NCBI GenBank assembly: GCA_021234155.1
Contig: JAJEKV010000045.1
Location: 6,157,470 to 6,221,469 of the forward strand
Source of the DNA: Isoetes taiwanensis
Lineage: Eukaryota; Streptophyta; Lycopodiopsida; Isoetales; Isoetaceae
DNA length: 64,000 nt
Direction: 5' to 3'
Of this stretch, positions 34,267 to 45,628 are shown piece after piece (position 1 is the stretch's first letter; the number at the start of each line of letters is the position of its first letter). The notes under the pieces are model-generated. The model worked only from the letters and a program-made list of their open reading frames with translations, made no database searches and had not been told where the DNA came from. A program made the translations under genes and the position numbers.

Positions 34267-34872
34267 GTAGAGCACAACCCAGATCGGCATGTCGCATCTT
34301 CATGGAAAATTCAATTTCACTGAGTCCACGTTGGAGACAATTGGGCAGTCGTTACAGTTGAGATATTTGGTTAAATCATGTAACAAGCACAACCCTAGTT
34401 TTGTGTCACCATCTCCTGCATTTTGACAAAGGACTGCTAGTGATATTGGCATAATAATATAAGCATGCCTGACCATGAGACTGACCCTCGAATAGGGACG
34501 AAAGTCCGCTAGGCATTTCACCCCTAACCACAACTTGTCCGCTGATTTTCAACATCAGTCGAAGAAATGAAATACTTCAAAAACCAGGTAGAGCACATGC
34601 CAGATCGGCATGCTGCATCATCATGCAGAATTCAATTTCACTGAGTCCATGTTGAAGACAGTCGTGCAGTCGTTACAGCTGAGATTTTTGGTTAAGTCAT
34701 ATAACAAGTGCAATCCTAGTTTTGCGTCAAGTGACATTGGCGTAATAATATAAGCCTGCCTGACCATGAGATTGACCCTCGAATAGGGACGAAAGTCCGC
34801 CAGGTAGTTCACCCCTAACCACAACTCATCCGCTGATTTTTCAACATCAATCGGAGAAATGAAATACTTTAA
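34267..34872 (-). repeat. 321-bp tandem duplication with exon-like content
   Basis: Unit one starts GTAGAGCACAACCC at 34,267; unit two starts GTAGAGCACATGCC at 34,588. Both read on the minus strand as a similar protein block: ELWLGVNYLADFRPYSRVNL, then MVRQAYII and LTKNLSCNDC in the right unit, and a diverged WLGVKCLADFRPYSR version in the left unit. The right unit extends upstream to 34,959 (MVDVSPVRKEIRMEFLF). Conservation in protein space suggests a duplicated exon of an unrecognised gene. Confidence 0.5.
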
Positions 34873-35056
34873 AAGGAACCTCTGTTTTAATATCATGGTC
34901 GAGGGAATGAAGAGAAATTCCATTCTAATCTCTTTTCTCACTGGGCTCACATCTACCATCTATCTGCTCCACGTTTCTATGACTGGATTGAGAAATACTA
35001 AAGCCTAAAAAGAGCCGCAGGAAGTATAAGTTCCATATATGGTCTGGAATTCGAGC

Positions 35057-35260
35057 CTATGCAGCAAAGTTCCCCACATTAAGGGTGTCCAGTCCACTCA
35101 GTATGCTTTCTGGGGATATGGTTATTTTACCTAATGGCGTCGGTGGTAAAAACGGAGGGAACATTCCAAATTGGGTGGCCTTGGCCAAATCATAGTATAA
35201 ACAAAGCCATTGAAGTAAATTGAATATGGTATACCTCCTTCTACCGCGAAAGAGAAGAGC
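35057..35260 (-). other. Possible exon or gene fragment, unknown
   Basis: The minus frame reads LLQWLCLYYDLAKATQFGMF then PPTPLGKITISPESIL, ending at a stop at 35,057. Its upstream part runs into (CTAT)n microsatellite and is not credible. It may belong with the duplicated exon-like block at 34,267-34,959. Confidence 0.25.
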
Positions 35261-35381
35261 ATAACTGAGAAAATAAACTAAGAAGGTAAAAGACAAATAT
35301 AGCAAGAAGGATACTAAAAGAAAGAGTCCCAACAAGAAGAACATCGAGAAGAAGAACACCAGGGAAAACAATAGCAACATG

Positions 35382-35571
<190 letters not shown>

Positions 35572-36699
35572 AAATTTTTAATATCCATGAAGGCCAATTG
35601 GCCATGGAACCCAAACAACAGAAGGGACATGAAAGCCCAAAATTGCAAAGAGCTAATAATAGAAATAGAAATAATGCTAGTAATAACATGATGCTACTTA
35701 AATCTTCTAGACTTAGTCAGTCCAAAGGTTGGAAGGCTTTTGGTCGACAAATGGGCCTCCCCTATAAACTACCCATTTTTTGTGTTGATGTGCTTCCATC
35801 ACTGTGCGAGTTCGTGTATACTTGCACAATTAAATAGAGAAAGATCCTCTTTGGACTGAGAAGCTAGTGCCTTTAAGATGGCTGTTAGCTGAAGAATATG
35901 TAGGCGACCTAGCTCGTCTTGAAACTGAAGTAAAAGGTGGCGAAGACGATTTGGGTGCGCAACCCCCATCCTAGCAACAGACACAATTCCAGTAGTAGGG
36001 ACATGCATAATAATAGTAAAAAAATGCATAAATGCATCTAAATATGTCTGACCCCCTCTCTGTCTCAGTGACCCTTAATGCACAAATTCATGGCTTAGTG
36101 TCAGGCACCGAGGCATCCTACAGTGATGGCTCCATTGTGCATGAAGACGATGTCTGGATATTGGTCTCAACATAGTGTGGTCTCTGGGGCTGCAACTCTG
36201 TCGCCTCAACATACAACTTTTCTTGGAACCGGAACTGGAACTCCAATGTTTGCATTGGGGCATTAATTATGCTCATACACAAGCCACTAGAGTCTGCAGC
36301 CAAGGCCTGGACTTAAAACAACAATTGTATCCATCTAGAATTAGATACAATCATACATGAGGCCTTATTCATCCTTCCCTCAGAATGAATAGTTCTTACA
36401 TGAACACGAAGTGTAGGCGACAAAATTGGACTTGCAAATCTAAAGCATCCTAGAAATCCTGATGGTTTTTGAAAATAAAGTTATAAAACATTAATTAGAG
36501 AAATTTTATTCTCTCATTTGATAAGAAAATAGGTTGTGTCATCGCCTAGAAAGAAAAAACTTGTCCACATCGACCAAAGTGCAACAAGTATATTTCAACG
36601 TACTGTCTGCTAGAAAAAATCTTACTTGTGAGAAATATTATCTACACGCTTATCCTTATGGTGAAGGAATATCAACTTATGCGTCATTAATGTCAAGAT
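35572..36699. other. No supported gene
   Basis: Only short frames on both strands; no domain, splice structure or repeat array is visible. Confidence 0.35.
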
Positions 36700-37016
36700 T
36701 GCACCAAGAAAGGGAGGGAAGGGGATGCACACCGATATTCGAGAGTGCAAGCTCCCAAAACTAAGGCAAAATTGAATTGTATTGAAACGCATGTGAGAAT
36801 ACAAGATATACAATGGGCGGGCAATATTAATTGCTCTTGTTACCAACCAGTCCTAATTATGTCGTAGCTAATTATGACAAGTGGTGGGCCGCTACTAGAC
36901 TCTGATAAAGTGCTTAGCCAGCACTTATGTGCTGAGTGCTATAAGTGCTATAAGTGCTGATACACCACTTCTAGCGGCAAGATGGTGATCTCGATATCAT
37001 ATATCTCGACACTCCT
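36700..37016 (-). repeat. Possible copia-type LTR remnant
   Basis: On the minus strand a purine tract (GAGGAGGAG) is followed by TGTCGAGATATATGATATC, the arrangement of a 3' LTR start. Further on, GTATATCTTGTATTCTCAC and CAATACAATTC resemble the transcribed middle of copia LTRs. There is no second LTR and no clear end. Confidence 0.35.
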
Positions 37017-37242
37017 CCTCGATGAGAGGTCACCTTCTTTCCAGAGGATTTGAATTTGATCACATGCATTTTGCATGGTGATACTCTAGTATTGTATCTC
37101 CAAAAGTCAACCACCAAAATTCTTTCATCATAAAAAGGTTTGTCGCACTTGGATTTGTTTTCGAACATGGACCAAGGCTCATCATTTAGCTTTTGTTGTT
37201 AATCTTCTTCTCACAAAATTTGTAATAAACCTAATAATTTGC

Positions 37243-37436
37243 CCATCGCGGTGGTGGTTTAGTGGTAAGGCCTTGGGTTGGGGTGACCCCCACTAGGGTT
37301 CAAAACCCACTAGATGGTGTGGTAAGGCCTTGGGTTGGGGTGACCCCCACCAGGGTTCAAAACCCACTAGCTACCATCAGGTGAGAGACGTGGGTGGGTG
37401 CAAGTCCCACCAACCTTGCCTTCAAAAAAAAAAAAA
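37243..37436 (+). repeat. tRNA-derived SINE with duplicated head
   Basis: A Pol III A box (TTTAGTGGTAAGG, 37,258-37,270) and B box (GGGTTCAAAACCC) are followed by a second copy of the whole tRNA-like head with a 57-bp period (GTGGTAAGG at 37,262 and 37,319). An unrelated body follows, then a 12-A tail at 37,424-37,435. The target duplication is not clear. Confidence 0.7.
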
Positions 37437-37974
37437 CCCAGTTTGAACTAGAATATCTAGACCAAACATGCGCCTTTGGTCAATCCCTTAGCAGTATTAT
37501 CATCCTATACTTAATACTGAGCTCCATTAAATATAGTATCTCTTTTAACTTTGAATTTATTTTTTCGTCTCATTAGACCTCCTAGATCATTATTTTTTCG
37601 TCTCATTAAACCAATAACTCCCAACCTTCTAGAGAAAGCAGGTTTAATTAACTGCATAAACCATTGCAGTAATTTTGGGGCTCTTCGTGATATCATGCGA
37701 AAAATACTATCCATCCATCCACCCATCTATCATAACTCTTCAGATTCTTATGACCCCCATAGAACCAATTATAGTATTCAAAATCTTCTTATCTGCATTG
37801 ATTTTCTTAGTAGTTTGAAGATCAAGTTCAGGCAACCACTTGGATGCAACTTAAACAAATTCTTTCTTCTCATTGGAAGTTGCATTACCAAAGAGTGTCT
37901 TGACATCAACAAATGTTTTTGATAGTTTTCTCTTCTTCTATGTGCTTAAGGTGCCAATGCTTCTTTATATTTTG

Positions 37975-37978
<4 letters not shown>

Positions 37979-38028
<50 letters not shown>
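37979..38028. repeat. (CT)n microsatellite
   Basis: About 25 CT units, abutting the SINE-like body on its left. A second (CT)n tract is at 38,244-38,277. Confidence 0.97.
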
Positions 38029-38031
<3 letters not shown>

Positions 38032-38239
38032 TCTAGTGGTAACACACTAGTTCCTTAGCAATGTGGTCTCGAAGTTAGAGGCCGTCCCGAGCTCACTTTC
38101 GATGCTTTGTTGGGGTCAAATCCCCCAGGGCGCCCAATGTAAGGTGGTTGGGGCGGGGCCCAACCGAGCAATGTAGTGTGGTGTGTGGTCACATGTCCAG
38201 GTTGGATCTTTGCCTAGTGGCGTGGCGTTAAAACTACTA

Positions 38240-38241
<2 letters not shown>
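38029..38241 (+). repeat. Second SINE-like tRNA-related element
   Basis: It begins TTGGTCTAGTGGTAACAC (A-box-like); GGGGTCAAATCCCC near 38,113 is a good B-box match, and a further B-box-like GGTCTCGAAGTTAGAGGC lies near 38,063. It is bounded by CT-microsatellite on both sides. Confidence 0.45.
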
Positions 38242-38279
<38 letters not shown>

Positions 38280-38299
38280 CCTCCCTCCCTCCCCCTATT

Positions 38300-40070
38300 A
38301 CACATTATCCCTTCTTAACCTCCACAGTGTACTTTTTGTAAGCAGGAACTCCTGTTAAGTTTTGACAATGACATAGACATTGCTATCATCATGAATGGAT
38401 CCTACAAAGAATTCTCTACGTTGTAACTCTTGGTGGTTTACAAATTATGGAGTTCCCATACATATACAATCTAATAATTACTGTAACAAAAATACCAGAA
38501 TTATATACAGAATTGTGGTTAAGTGACGACATTATACCTACACAAGTGGAACCATATTCACGTTCATAAGAGTATTAGCATGTGGAAATTCATGATGATT
38601 AATAAATTGTGGGGTTCCTTAAACAACAAGATTCGTATATAAAGATTAGCATGCTAGAAATTTTCTTCAAATGAATAAGGTGCAACCTGATGAATGGAAA
38701 GAATGCATAGAGGGGGATTGATCTAAGTACATATTATGGTTTGGTATTTGTCTTCAATTGCAAATTTTGCAAATAGTAAGGATTAGCATAAACACGCTCA
38801 CATGGTAGACATATTAAAGTTACCTTCATGTCCTCCTATAGATCTGCTTTAGTATTCACATTCATATGTGAATTCTCATCATTGACAGATTGTAGAGTTC
38901 CTAAAACATCAAGATGGGTATAAATATTAGCATATTAATTTTCTGAACAAAGAAATATGGTGCAACCCAATGAATAGAAAGATTATGGAAATAGTTTCTA
39001 GATGATCTGAAGTACATTCCACAAGTTGGTATTGATATTATGAAGAGTGTAGATTAGCATAACCACAAAAGGATGGCAGAAACTTTAAAATAAATTACCA
39101 TCATGCTTTGATAAACCGTCAAGATGATTCGATGTGGGTCTACTTTGGTAGTCTTTAGCTTTGTTAATTTTTGGACTTCCTAAAAAGATTGAAGATTATA
39201 ACAAACTATTAGCAAGATGACATAACCTTAAACAAATTCATTGTCATCCACATGTGAAATTGAGCACCTCAATTAAAAGCACAATCAATACAGATAAAAC
39301 ATATATAAATGTGTACATATAAAAGACAAGCTCATCCCTTGACACAATGAGCTGGAGTTTCTCCTTTTGAGATGGGTATGCAATTTGGCAAAAGGTAGTC
39401 TTTGTTTTTCCTCATGTGCCACAAGTAATGGCTTCCTAGGCTTGATGGTTCATGAGGATGTTAAAGGAGAGCCGTTGGTGCATTCCATATAGAATAGAAT
39501 AGAATAGAATAGAATAGAATAGAATAGAATAGAATAGAATGGAGTTTTATCATCCATGGACCAATAGGCCTATGGGACACATCAATGTTTTGGTCCTGAA
39601 GTGTCTACGATATCCTGCTTATAGCATAGATGGATGAGATAATTGAGCATTGTTTCATCTTGTATTAGTAATCTTGGCCAACTTGCTTATAGCATCGGCA
39701 TCTCTTCACTTTGCAATTTGTATACACAACAGACTTTAGTGTATCCAAGTTCATGGAATGATCTAGCAAAGACAGCATCTGGGCAATTTGAAAAAGAAGG
39801 AATCTCTTCATTTTCAAGGGCAACAATTGTCATGATCCTAAGCAGCAGCATATATTTCTTCATCAATGGAAAGTGAAATGAAGAGCTGTATTTAAGAGCA
39901 CGCTATCTTCTTATTTTTTCACATTGTTTTCAATCCTGCAAAGTGGTATTCTCCACCAAAATTTCAGTCCCAAATCTATACGTGTATTCTTTCAATGGGC
40001 AAAAAGTGAAATAAAAATACGCATAAGTATAATCCCATAGTGAAATACATGTTATTAATCTTATATACAA
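38300..40070. other. AT-rich sequence, no supported gene
   Basis: Phrases around 38,570-38,700 and 38,870-39,010 (GATTAGCAT..TAGAAATTTTCTTC, ATGGTGCAACC) recur loosely, so this is a decayed repeat. A 52-bp (AGAAT)n microsatellite sits at 39,489-39,540. A 77-codon plus frame at 39,643 is not recognisable. Confidence 0.35.
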
Positions 40071-41195
40071 CTAGAAACGTGTGCCCGGCGATGCCGGCAT
40101 TAATCATGGACGTGGTGAAGGCATTTATGTGCATCTCATGTCGTGAATGTGCACAATGCATTTAAGGCAATACATGTTTAGGTGCAATAGACACATATAG
40201 ATAAGGAACAAACTTTAGCTTTAAAGTGTATATATAATATGAAGTTCAAACAAAATCGTAAACAAATATACTGAGTCCACACAAATAGTGTCTGCTCTAT
40301 ATAAAGCTCATTTGCAAAGCTGACAGGTATAGAAGCTCCTTCTGCTATGGTGGTGAACGTGAATGTGTAAATATGCTCTAATATCATGTCCCACACTTGC
40401 AACTTGGATCTACCAACAACAATGTTATACTTGGTTAGAAACTCGGGAACCTGATAATCACCAACTGCATCATGTGGGATGATGTCCAAGCCTTGAACCA
40501 TCTCCCATCACAAACATCAATGTATGTGATGCCTCCTAACTTGAAGCAAGTTCCCCTGCATGTATATTTAGAGGGGAACTTTTTTCACTCCAACACAGCA
40601 GGAGTGAAAAATGAACAATCAGGTACTATCCAAAGTGAAGAGCTAACCGTCCAAAACCTCCTGCTTTTGCTTGTCATAAAGATAAGGAGCTGGGCATACC
40701 TTATTAGAGAAGGCGAATGAATATAGATCCACAGAACCATTGAAATGCACTGCCTTTAAAATCACCCACCCGATTTTTGGGAAACCATAAAGCACTGGAT
40801 TCATGCAGTTACCGCTTATAAAGGAGACATGCTGCAGTCTTTGTGTTGGAATAGAACACAACTGGAACTAAAGAAACTTCAAATAAAACACATAATAAGC
40901 GGAATAGAGACCCAAAAAGGGCAAAGGTTTATAGAAAACAAAGGAGCTCTGTATGCAATCTGCTTGAATAAAAAAGAAGCTCAAGAAGCTACCTCGCCGC
41001 TACGACTACAGATCCACTCAGCGGATTCCTCATCTGCTATTCTGCTCAAAAGTGGGAAAAACCGTGGAGGAAGAAGGCCAATAGATGCACATGACCAAAA
41101 AAATCCCGCAAGTGGAAGAGGGAATGCCGCATGCAGCATTACACGCGGCGTTTCAGGCTCAAAAACCAAAGCCCTTCCCAAAATAAAAAAGAAGA
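40071..41195 (-). mobile_element. Candidate small Helitron with gene fragments
   Basis: Read on the minus strand the 3' end is a hairpin CCGGC-ATC-GCCGG, then a spacer and CTAG (40,071-40,074) followed by T, which fits the Helitron CTRR|T rule. A 5' end starting TCTTCTTTTTTATTTTGGG after an A lies at 41,195. Inside, minus-strand pieces look like exons of one or more genes: HVSFISGNCMNPVLYGF to FAFSNK ending at a GT donor (about 40,700-40,835), and YNIVVGRSKLQVWDMILEH (about 40,330-40,440). No Rep/helicase. The 5' end is the weaker call, but its first 75 bases recur at 42,866-42,937. Confidence 0.45.
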
Positions 41196-41198
41196 TTT

Positions 41199-41890
41199 AG
41201 AGACTTCTTATCGAACTTATCTTGCTATGCATAAAACTTCGAATAGAAAACACTTGCATTAGCTTCGTGAAGTAAAATGTAGCATGTACCATTGATTTGA
41301 ATCAGACTGATCACCATTTACAAGAGCGGCATGCGACGTAAAAAGACTAGCCATACATCAAAGGATCCGATGTGCTTACATCATGACTTATTGAAGGAAA
41401 TGGCCCCCGTGACAATCTTCCCTGCAACATCAAAATAAAAAAGTCAAAATGACCTCTTCGAGATTGAAAAACATGCACAATTGGCCAATACATCCTTATT
41501 TAGAGACTTCTTATCGAACTTATCTTGCTATGCATAAAAACACTAGAATAGAAAACACGTGCATTAGCTACAAAAGTACAAAGGTAGCATGTACCATTGA
41601 TTTGAATCAGACTGATCACCATTTGCAAAGAGTGGCATGTGATGTAAAAGGCTAGCAATGCATAAAAGGATCTAATGTACTTACATCATGACTTATTGAA
41701 GGAAATGCCCCCTGCGACAATCTGCCCTGCAACAGTCAAAATAAAAAAGTCAAAATGACCTCTTCGAGATAAAAAAAAACATGGGCACTTGACCAATACA
41801 TCGTATAAAAACACTGGAATAGAAAACACTTGCATTAGGCTACAAAAGTACAAATGTAGCATGTACCATTGATTTGAATCCAACCGATCA
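41199..41890. repeat. 303-bp tandem repeat, about 2.3 copies
   Basis: AGAGACTTCTTATCGAAC starts at 41,199 and 41,502; a third partial copy starts near 41,803. Copies share GTACCATTGATTTGAATC and GTCAAAATGACCTCTTCGAG. It directly abuts the proposed 5' end of the small Helitron. Confidence 0.85.
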
Positions 41891-42547
41891 CTCCAATGCT
41901 ATATGAAAGTGAAACCACTATCTAGACATTTGCAAAGGCCTAAAATAACATGCATATCTGATATATGCGACTATGTTTAACTTTTATTAGTCCAGGCCAC
42001 ATGCCACCACATGTAAATCCGATCATCCATTTGAAAATAAAAATAAAACTTGTTGAAGTTTCTAAGTTGCTTCGCAAATACCTATGACGCGACAGATATG
42101 TAAAATGGACAATAGACGAACATTGCATGCCAACGAAAATTTGCAAACATCCTGCAGGGTACAGATTCACTTGCTCCAAGCAACTACAAATTCTGTATGT
42201 ATCCTCTCCACCTACAGGATATATGAGAAATAAGAAATATATGAGAAGTAAGAAATCCAGGAAAACTCCTAGAAAGTCAAAGAATAAGCACAGAAGATAG
42301 AAGAATCATATCTTAGAGAAAACAATTAGTATAATTGAAAGTTCTAACAATGCAATATAATTGAAAGATCTGTACTTCAGTGGACTCGGACTTTACAAAT
42401 ATCCAGATCTTAAATGCGACAAATAAAAGTTCCATAAATTGCAAATGCAAGCAGGTGGGAGAATCAATGTAAATCAAGCAAGAATAAACAAAACCTTGAG
42501 GAAATAGGATAGGACTCTGTTTGCGCCAAGAGATGTGATTCTCAGAC

Positions 42548-42783
42548 CTTCTCCGACTCTTGCCATTCAAGTAGATATTGAATCACGTCAGCCTGATTGC
42601 TGGTAGTGGCCTGATGAAGGGGGGTTTCAACCATCTGCAATAAATTGTTTCAAATCAGATTGAATGGCGAAAAGAGATATCAAGATTGCGAAAATGGTGT
42701 TCTGAAGTACATTGTAAAAGAAACTTACATTTAGAAGGACTGCAACGACCGGTGCCATCGCCTCCCATCGCTTATGCACCATC
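42548..42783 (-). pseudogene. Two exons of an ankyrin-repeat gene fragment
   Basis: The minus strand has an exon ending HKRWEAMAPVVAVLLN before a GTAAG donor (exon end 42,729). After a CAG acceptor a second exon of 29 codons (42,634 down to 42,548) reads TPLHQATTSNQADVIQYLLE before a GT donor. TPLH..A...N..DVI.YLL is the ankyrin consensus. No further exons are visible, so this is an isolated gene piece, probably carried by a transposon given the Helitron-like end at 42,937. Confidence 0.55.
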
Positions 42784-42865
42784 GTGAAATATGGAAGTTC
42801 CAAAATTTTTGAACTTAGAACAGAAGACCGGACTTACGATAAAAAGGGTCCCAAGAAAGAAGAGG

Positions 42866-42937
42866 AACGCCGCATGCGGCATTACATGCGGCGCTCTAGG
42901 CTCGAAAATCAAAGCCTTGCTATTTTAAATAAGAAGA
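42866..42937 (-). repeat. Second copy of the Helitron-like 5' end
   Basis: The minus strand reads A|TCTTCTTATTTAAAATAGC, followed by CAAGGCTTTGATTTTCGAGCC and a palindrome GCCGCATGCGGC. The same order occurs at 41,120-41,195, including GCCGCATGC and GGCTCAAAAACCAAAGC (plus strand). It supports this block as a transposon terminus rather than unique sequence. Confidence 0.45.
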
Positions 42938-43251
42938 TATATATACAAGGGTCTAAGCTCAGATGGATGAGCTCTAATATGGACGAGCTTTTTAAGTACA
43001 AGCTCCATATGGAAGTTCTGTATATTCAAGTGAGAGGCAAACAATGTATCTAGGATGAAGTAAACCATGTTTTTGAAGCCATTTAGTACTATGAATAAAT
43101 GAATTATTATTTATTTGTTTATTTCTACAATGGTGGACAGTGGATAGCCGCACACATGCGAACTACCCACGAAAAATAAAGGGAAAATCCAATTATATCA
43201 TTTGGACCCCAAACACAAATACAATGCTAATAGATGAGTGACTGATGTACC

Positions 43252-43332
43252 TGCCGAAAGCTTATCACCGGGATTAAAAAACCCCGCCCTTTCGGGTTTT
43301 CGAGGAAAAACCCTAGTGATAAGCCTTCGGCA
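43252..43332. repeat. Imperfect 17-bp inverted repeat hairpin
   Basis: TGCCGAAAGCTTATCAC (43,252-43,268) and GTGATAAGCCTTCGGCA (43,316-43,332) pair with one mismatch. The loop also has self-complementary runs (AAAACCCGAAAGGGCGGGG on the minus strand). Confidence 0.7.
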
Positions 43333-43569
43333 AGGGGCTTAGACAAACGTAAGGCATAGAATCGCTCCCAAAAACCCCCGCATGGAGAAGTCAAAACGGA
43401 TGGCGCGTCGTCAACCTCAACACGCATCACCAACACAACAAACGAAAACATACCAAAGAATAGCATCACCCAATGGGTGGAAAAAGCATCACCCAACGGG
43501 TGGAAAAAACATGATAAAACGAACTTGTACAAAATATAAAAAACAAAGAAGGGGAGGGTGGGTTCAAAG

Positions 43570-44130
43570 AGAATAAGGTAATGGCGAGAGAAGAGGAAGC
43601 GCCATGAAACGTCGATGAAGAACTCCGCAATAAGTAGCAAACGCCTAACCCGAAGAACGGCCCAAAACGCATGCGATGCATGCATGCAATGCATGCATCG
43701 CGGCGCATTTGTAATACATGCATGCTCGTCTTGAGCAAGAATGGCGGTATTCGCCACGAATCGGCGACGATTTTGCATGCGACTCGCATGAAACCAACAA
43801 AGCCACGAATACCAAAGGACTTCCTTAACAAACTAGGATCGAGGACGAAGGTCACGTGGATGAAGGCTAAAAAGGCCTGAAGGACAGCAGAAAGCAACGC
43901 CAAATTAATAAACCAGGCAGAAGAAGCCCCTCCCCACCGGAAACAAATCAAAGAGAATAAGGTACTCACGAGAGAAGAGGAAAGCCATGAAAAAGCGTCG
44001 ATGAAGAACTCCGCAATAAGTAGCAAACACCCAACCTGAAGAACGGCCCAAAACGCATGCGATGCATGCATGCGACGCGTGCAATGCATGCATGCTCGTC
44101 TTGAGCAAGAATGGCGATTCGCTACGCGAA
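43570..44130. repeat. 190-bp direct repeat rich in GCATGC
   Basis: GAGAATAAGGTA..GAGAGAAGAGGAA at 43,570 recurs at 43,952. Both copies run through AAGAACTCCGCAATAAGTAG and a cluster of GCATGC palindromes to CTCGTCTTGAGCAAGAATGG. A shorter tandem (CATCACCCAACGGGTGGAAAAA) lies at 43,464-43,509. Long minus-strand frames through this region look like chance. Confidence 0.8.
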
Positions 44131-44326
44131 TCGACGACATTTGTTTATTTTATTTATTTATTTGGTCTTCCTCACTTAGGGCCTTGAGAGGCCATGGAGC
44201 ACTTAAAAACCAGCAAAGTACATCATATTTTTAATATCAAAGTACGATGACTATCTACTGCCTTCAAATATAATCCTAACTCATAACAAGAGATAAAAAA
44301 CAATGATCAAGATCGGCGCTTGGATT

Positions 44327-45628
44327 TCAAATCGTTTCCCCGATCTCGTTATAAGCCGTGGTAATGCAGAGTACATGTGCCTCATCTTCTACACTATAAG
44401 AATCACAAGCTCTACATACCCCTCGCTTCAAAGTGGAGTATTTGACCATCCAATGCTGTCTCAACTCCCAATTTATGAGCTTCGTTCTATAACGAGTTAT
44501 GACATACTTTAGATCGCGTCGGCATTTCACCACAAATACTCTTTGGCTCTTATACTCACCCATGTGATTTATCGAGTTACAGAATGAAGCATTCTACTAC
44601 CTTGGTGCTGCCATAAGCGTTCAATTGTAAGTCTTTCTAATAATGCTCTTGCATCTGTCTTACATTCAGGCCAATTTTCATCATTCAGACCCCATTTTCC
44701 TGCCCAGGTTTTGAAATCATGCATCCAACCTTGCTGCGCTGAATCCATCATTGCTTGATGGGATAAGCGTTCTGGTGATTGATCTCCAATCCTATTAATG
44801 AAATTTACAGTCTGAAATAATGCTTCCAATTCTAATGCAAACATGCCTACCTCTGCAAGCATAATTGCATATGGTATCTGAGCTTTTATGCCAAGCACAT
44901 TTCTCAAAATTAGCTTTTGAATTGTTTCTATTTGATTCCATAACTTGGCAGAGATGCTAGGTCCCCATATAGGAACCCCATACAATAGCACGTTTTGAAC
45001 CAATGTCTTAAACAAAAGCTTTCTAAGCCCCCAGTCATGCAGAGAAATTTCAGAACATTTAGAAAGCATATCATAGAGCGCCATTTTTCCGCATGTGGAT
45101 CTCCTTTTGACACAGTCCTTCCAGTTGTATCTTGAGGAGAAATCTATACCTAGGTACTTATGCTCTCCACTGTTTCAATTTAATTTCCTGCTCTAGATAC
45201 ATGAAGTTTGGTCTCTCCCTTGTCCTGAACACCATAACTTTGGATTTTGCAATATTTACTTTCATTTGCCTTGCTGCACAAAACGCGCTAAATTATGCAA
45301 ATGCTCTTGTAGCACATGTTTCTTGGATGCTAATAGCACCACATCCTCAGCATACAGTAATAACTGTACTATGTAAGCTCCAAGCTGAGTCGCTGCCAAA
45401 GAGCATGCATGTAGCCATTCTTCAAGCTCGTCAATAAAGAGGCCGAATAATGTAGGAGATATAGGACATCCTTCCTTGGCACACCCCTATAGTGTTCTTT
45501 ATCACAGGATTTACTTCCCGAGATAATTTGATTAATACCTCTACATACAATTGTGAGATAGCTCCTCTTATGCGTACAATTATATGGACTCCAAAAGTAC
45601 AACATCTAGTGTAAATGCATATATTCAC
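44327..45628 (-). pseudogene. 5'-truncated LINE (non-LTR) reverse transcriptase
   Basis: Read on the minus strand: LGVH..AISQLYVEVL and TIGVCQG (finger/palm), then LYAEDVVLLASK, where the catalytic YADD is YAED (45,343-45,354). A thumb and connection region of 171 open codons follows (45,084-44,569: LFKTLVQNVLLYGVPIWGPS, AEVGMFALELEALF). The CCHC-like C-terminal block VCRACDSYSVEDEAHVLCI (44,563-44,327) closes it. There are at least three frame changes. Endonuclease and the N-terminal RT are missing, as in ordinary 5' truncation. No poly(A) tail is identifiable. Confidence 0.85.

Noticed and set aside
43227-44140. Two minus frames of 183 and 224 codons
   Set aside because: They run through direct repeats and read each other's paralogous sequence in different frames; cysteine/histidine/methionine-rich text comes from GCATGC palindromes.
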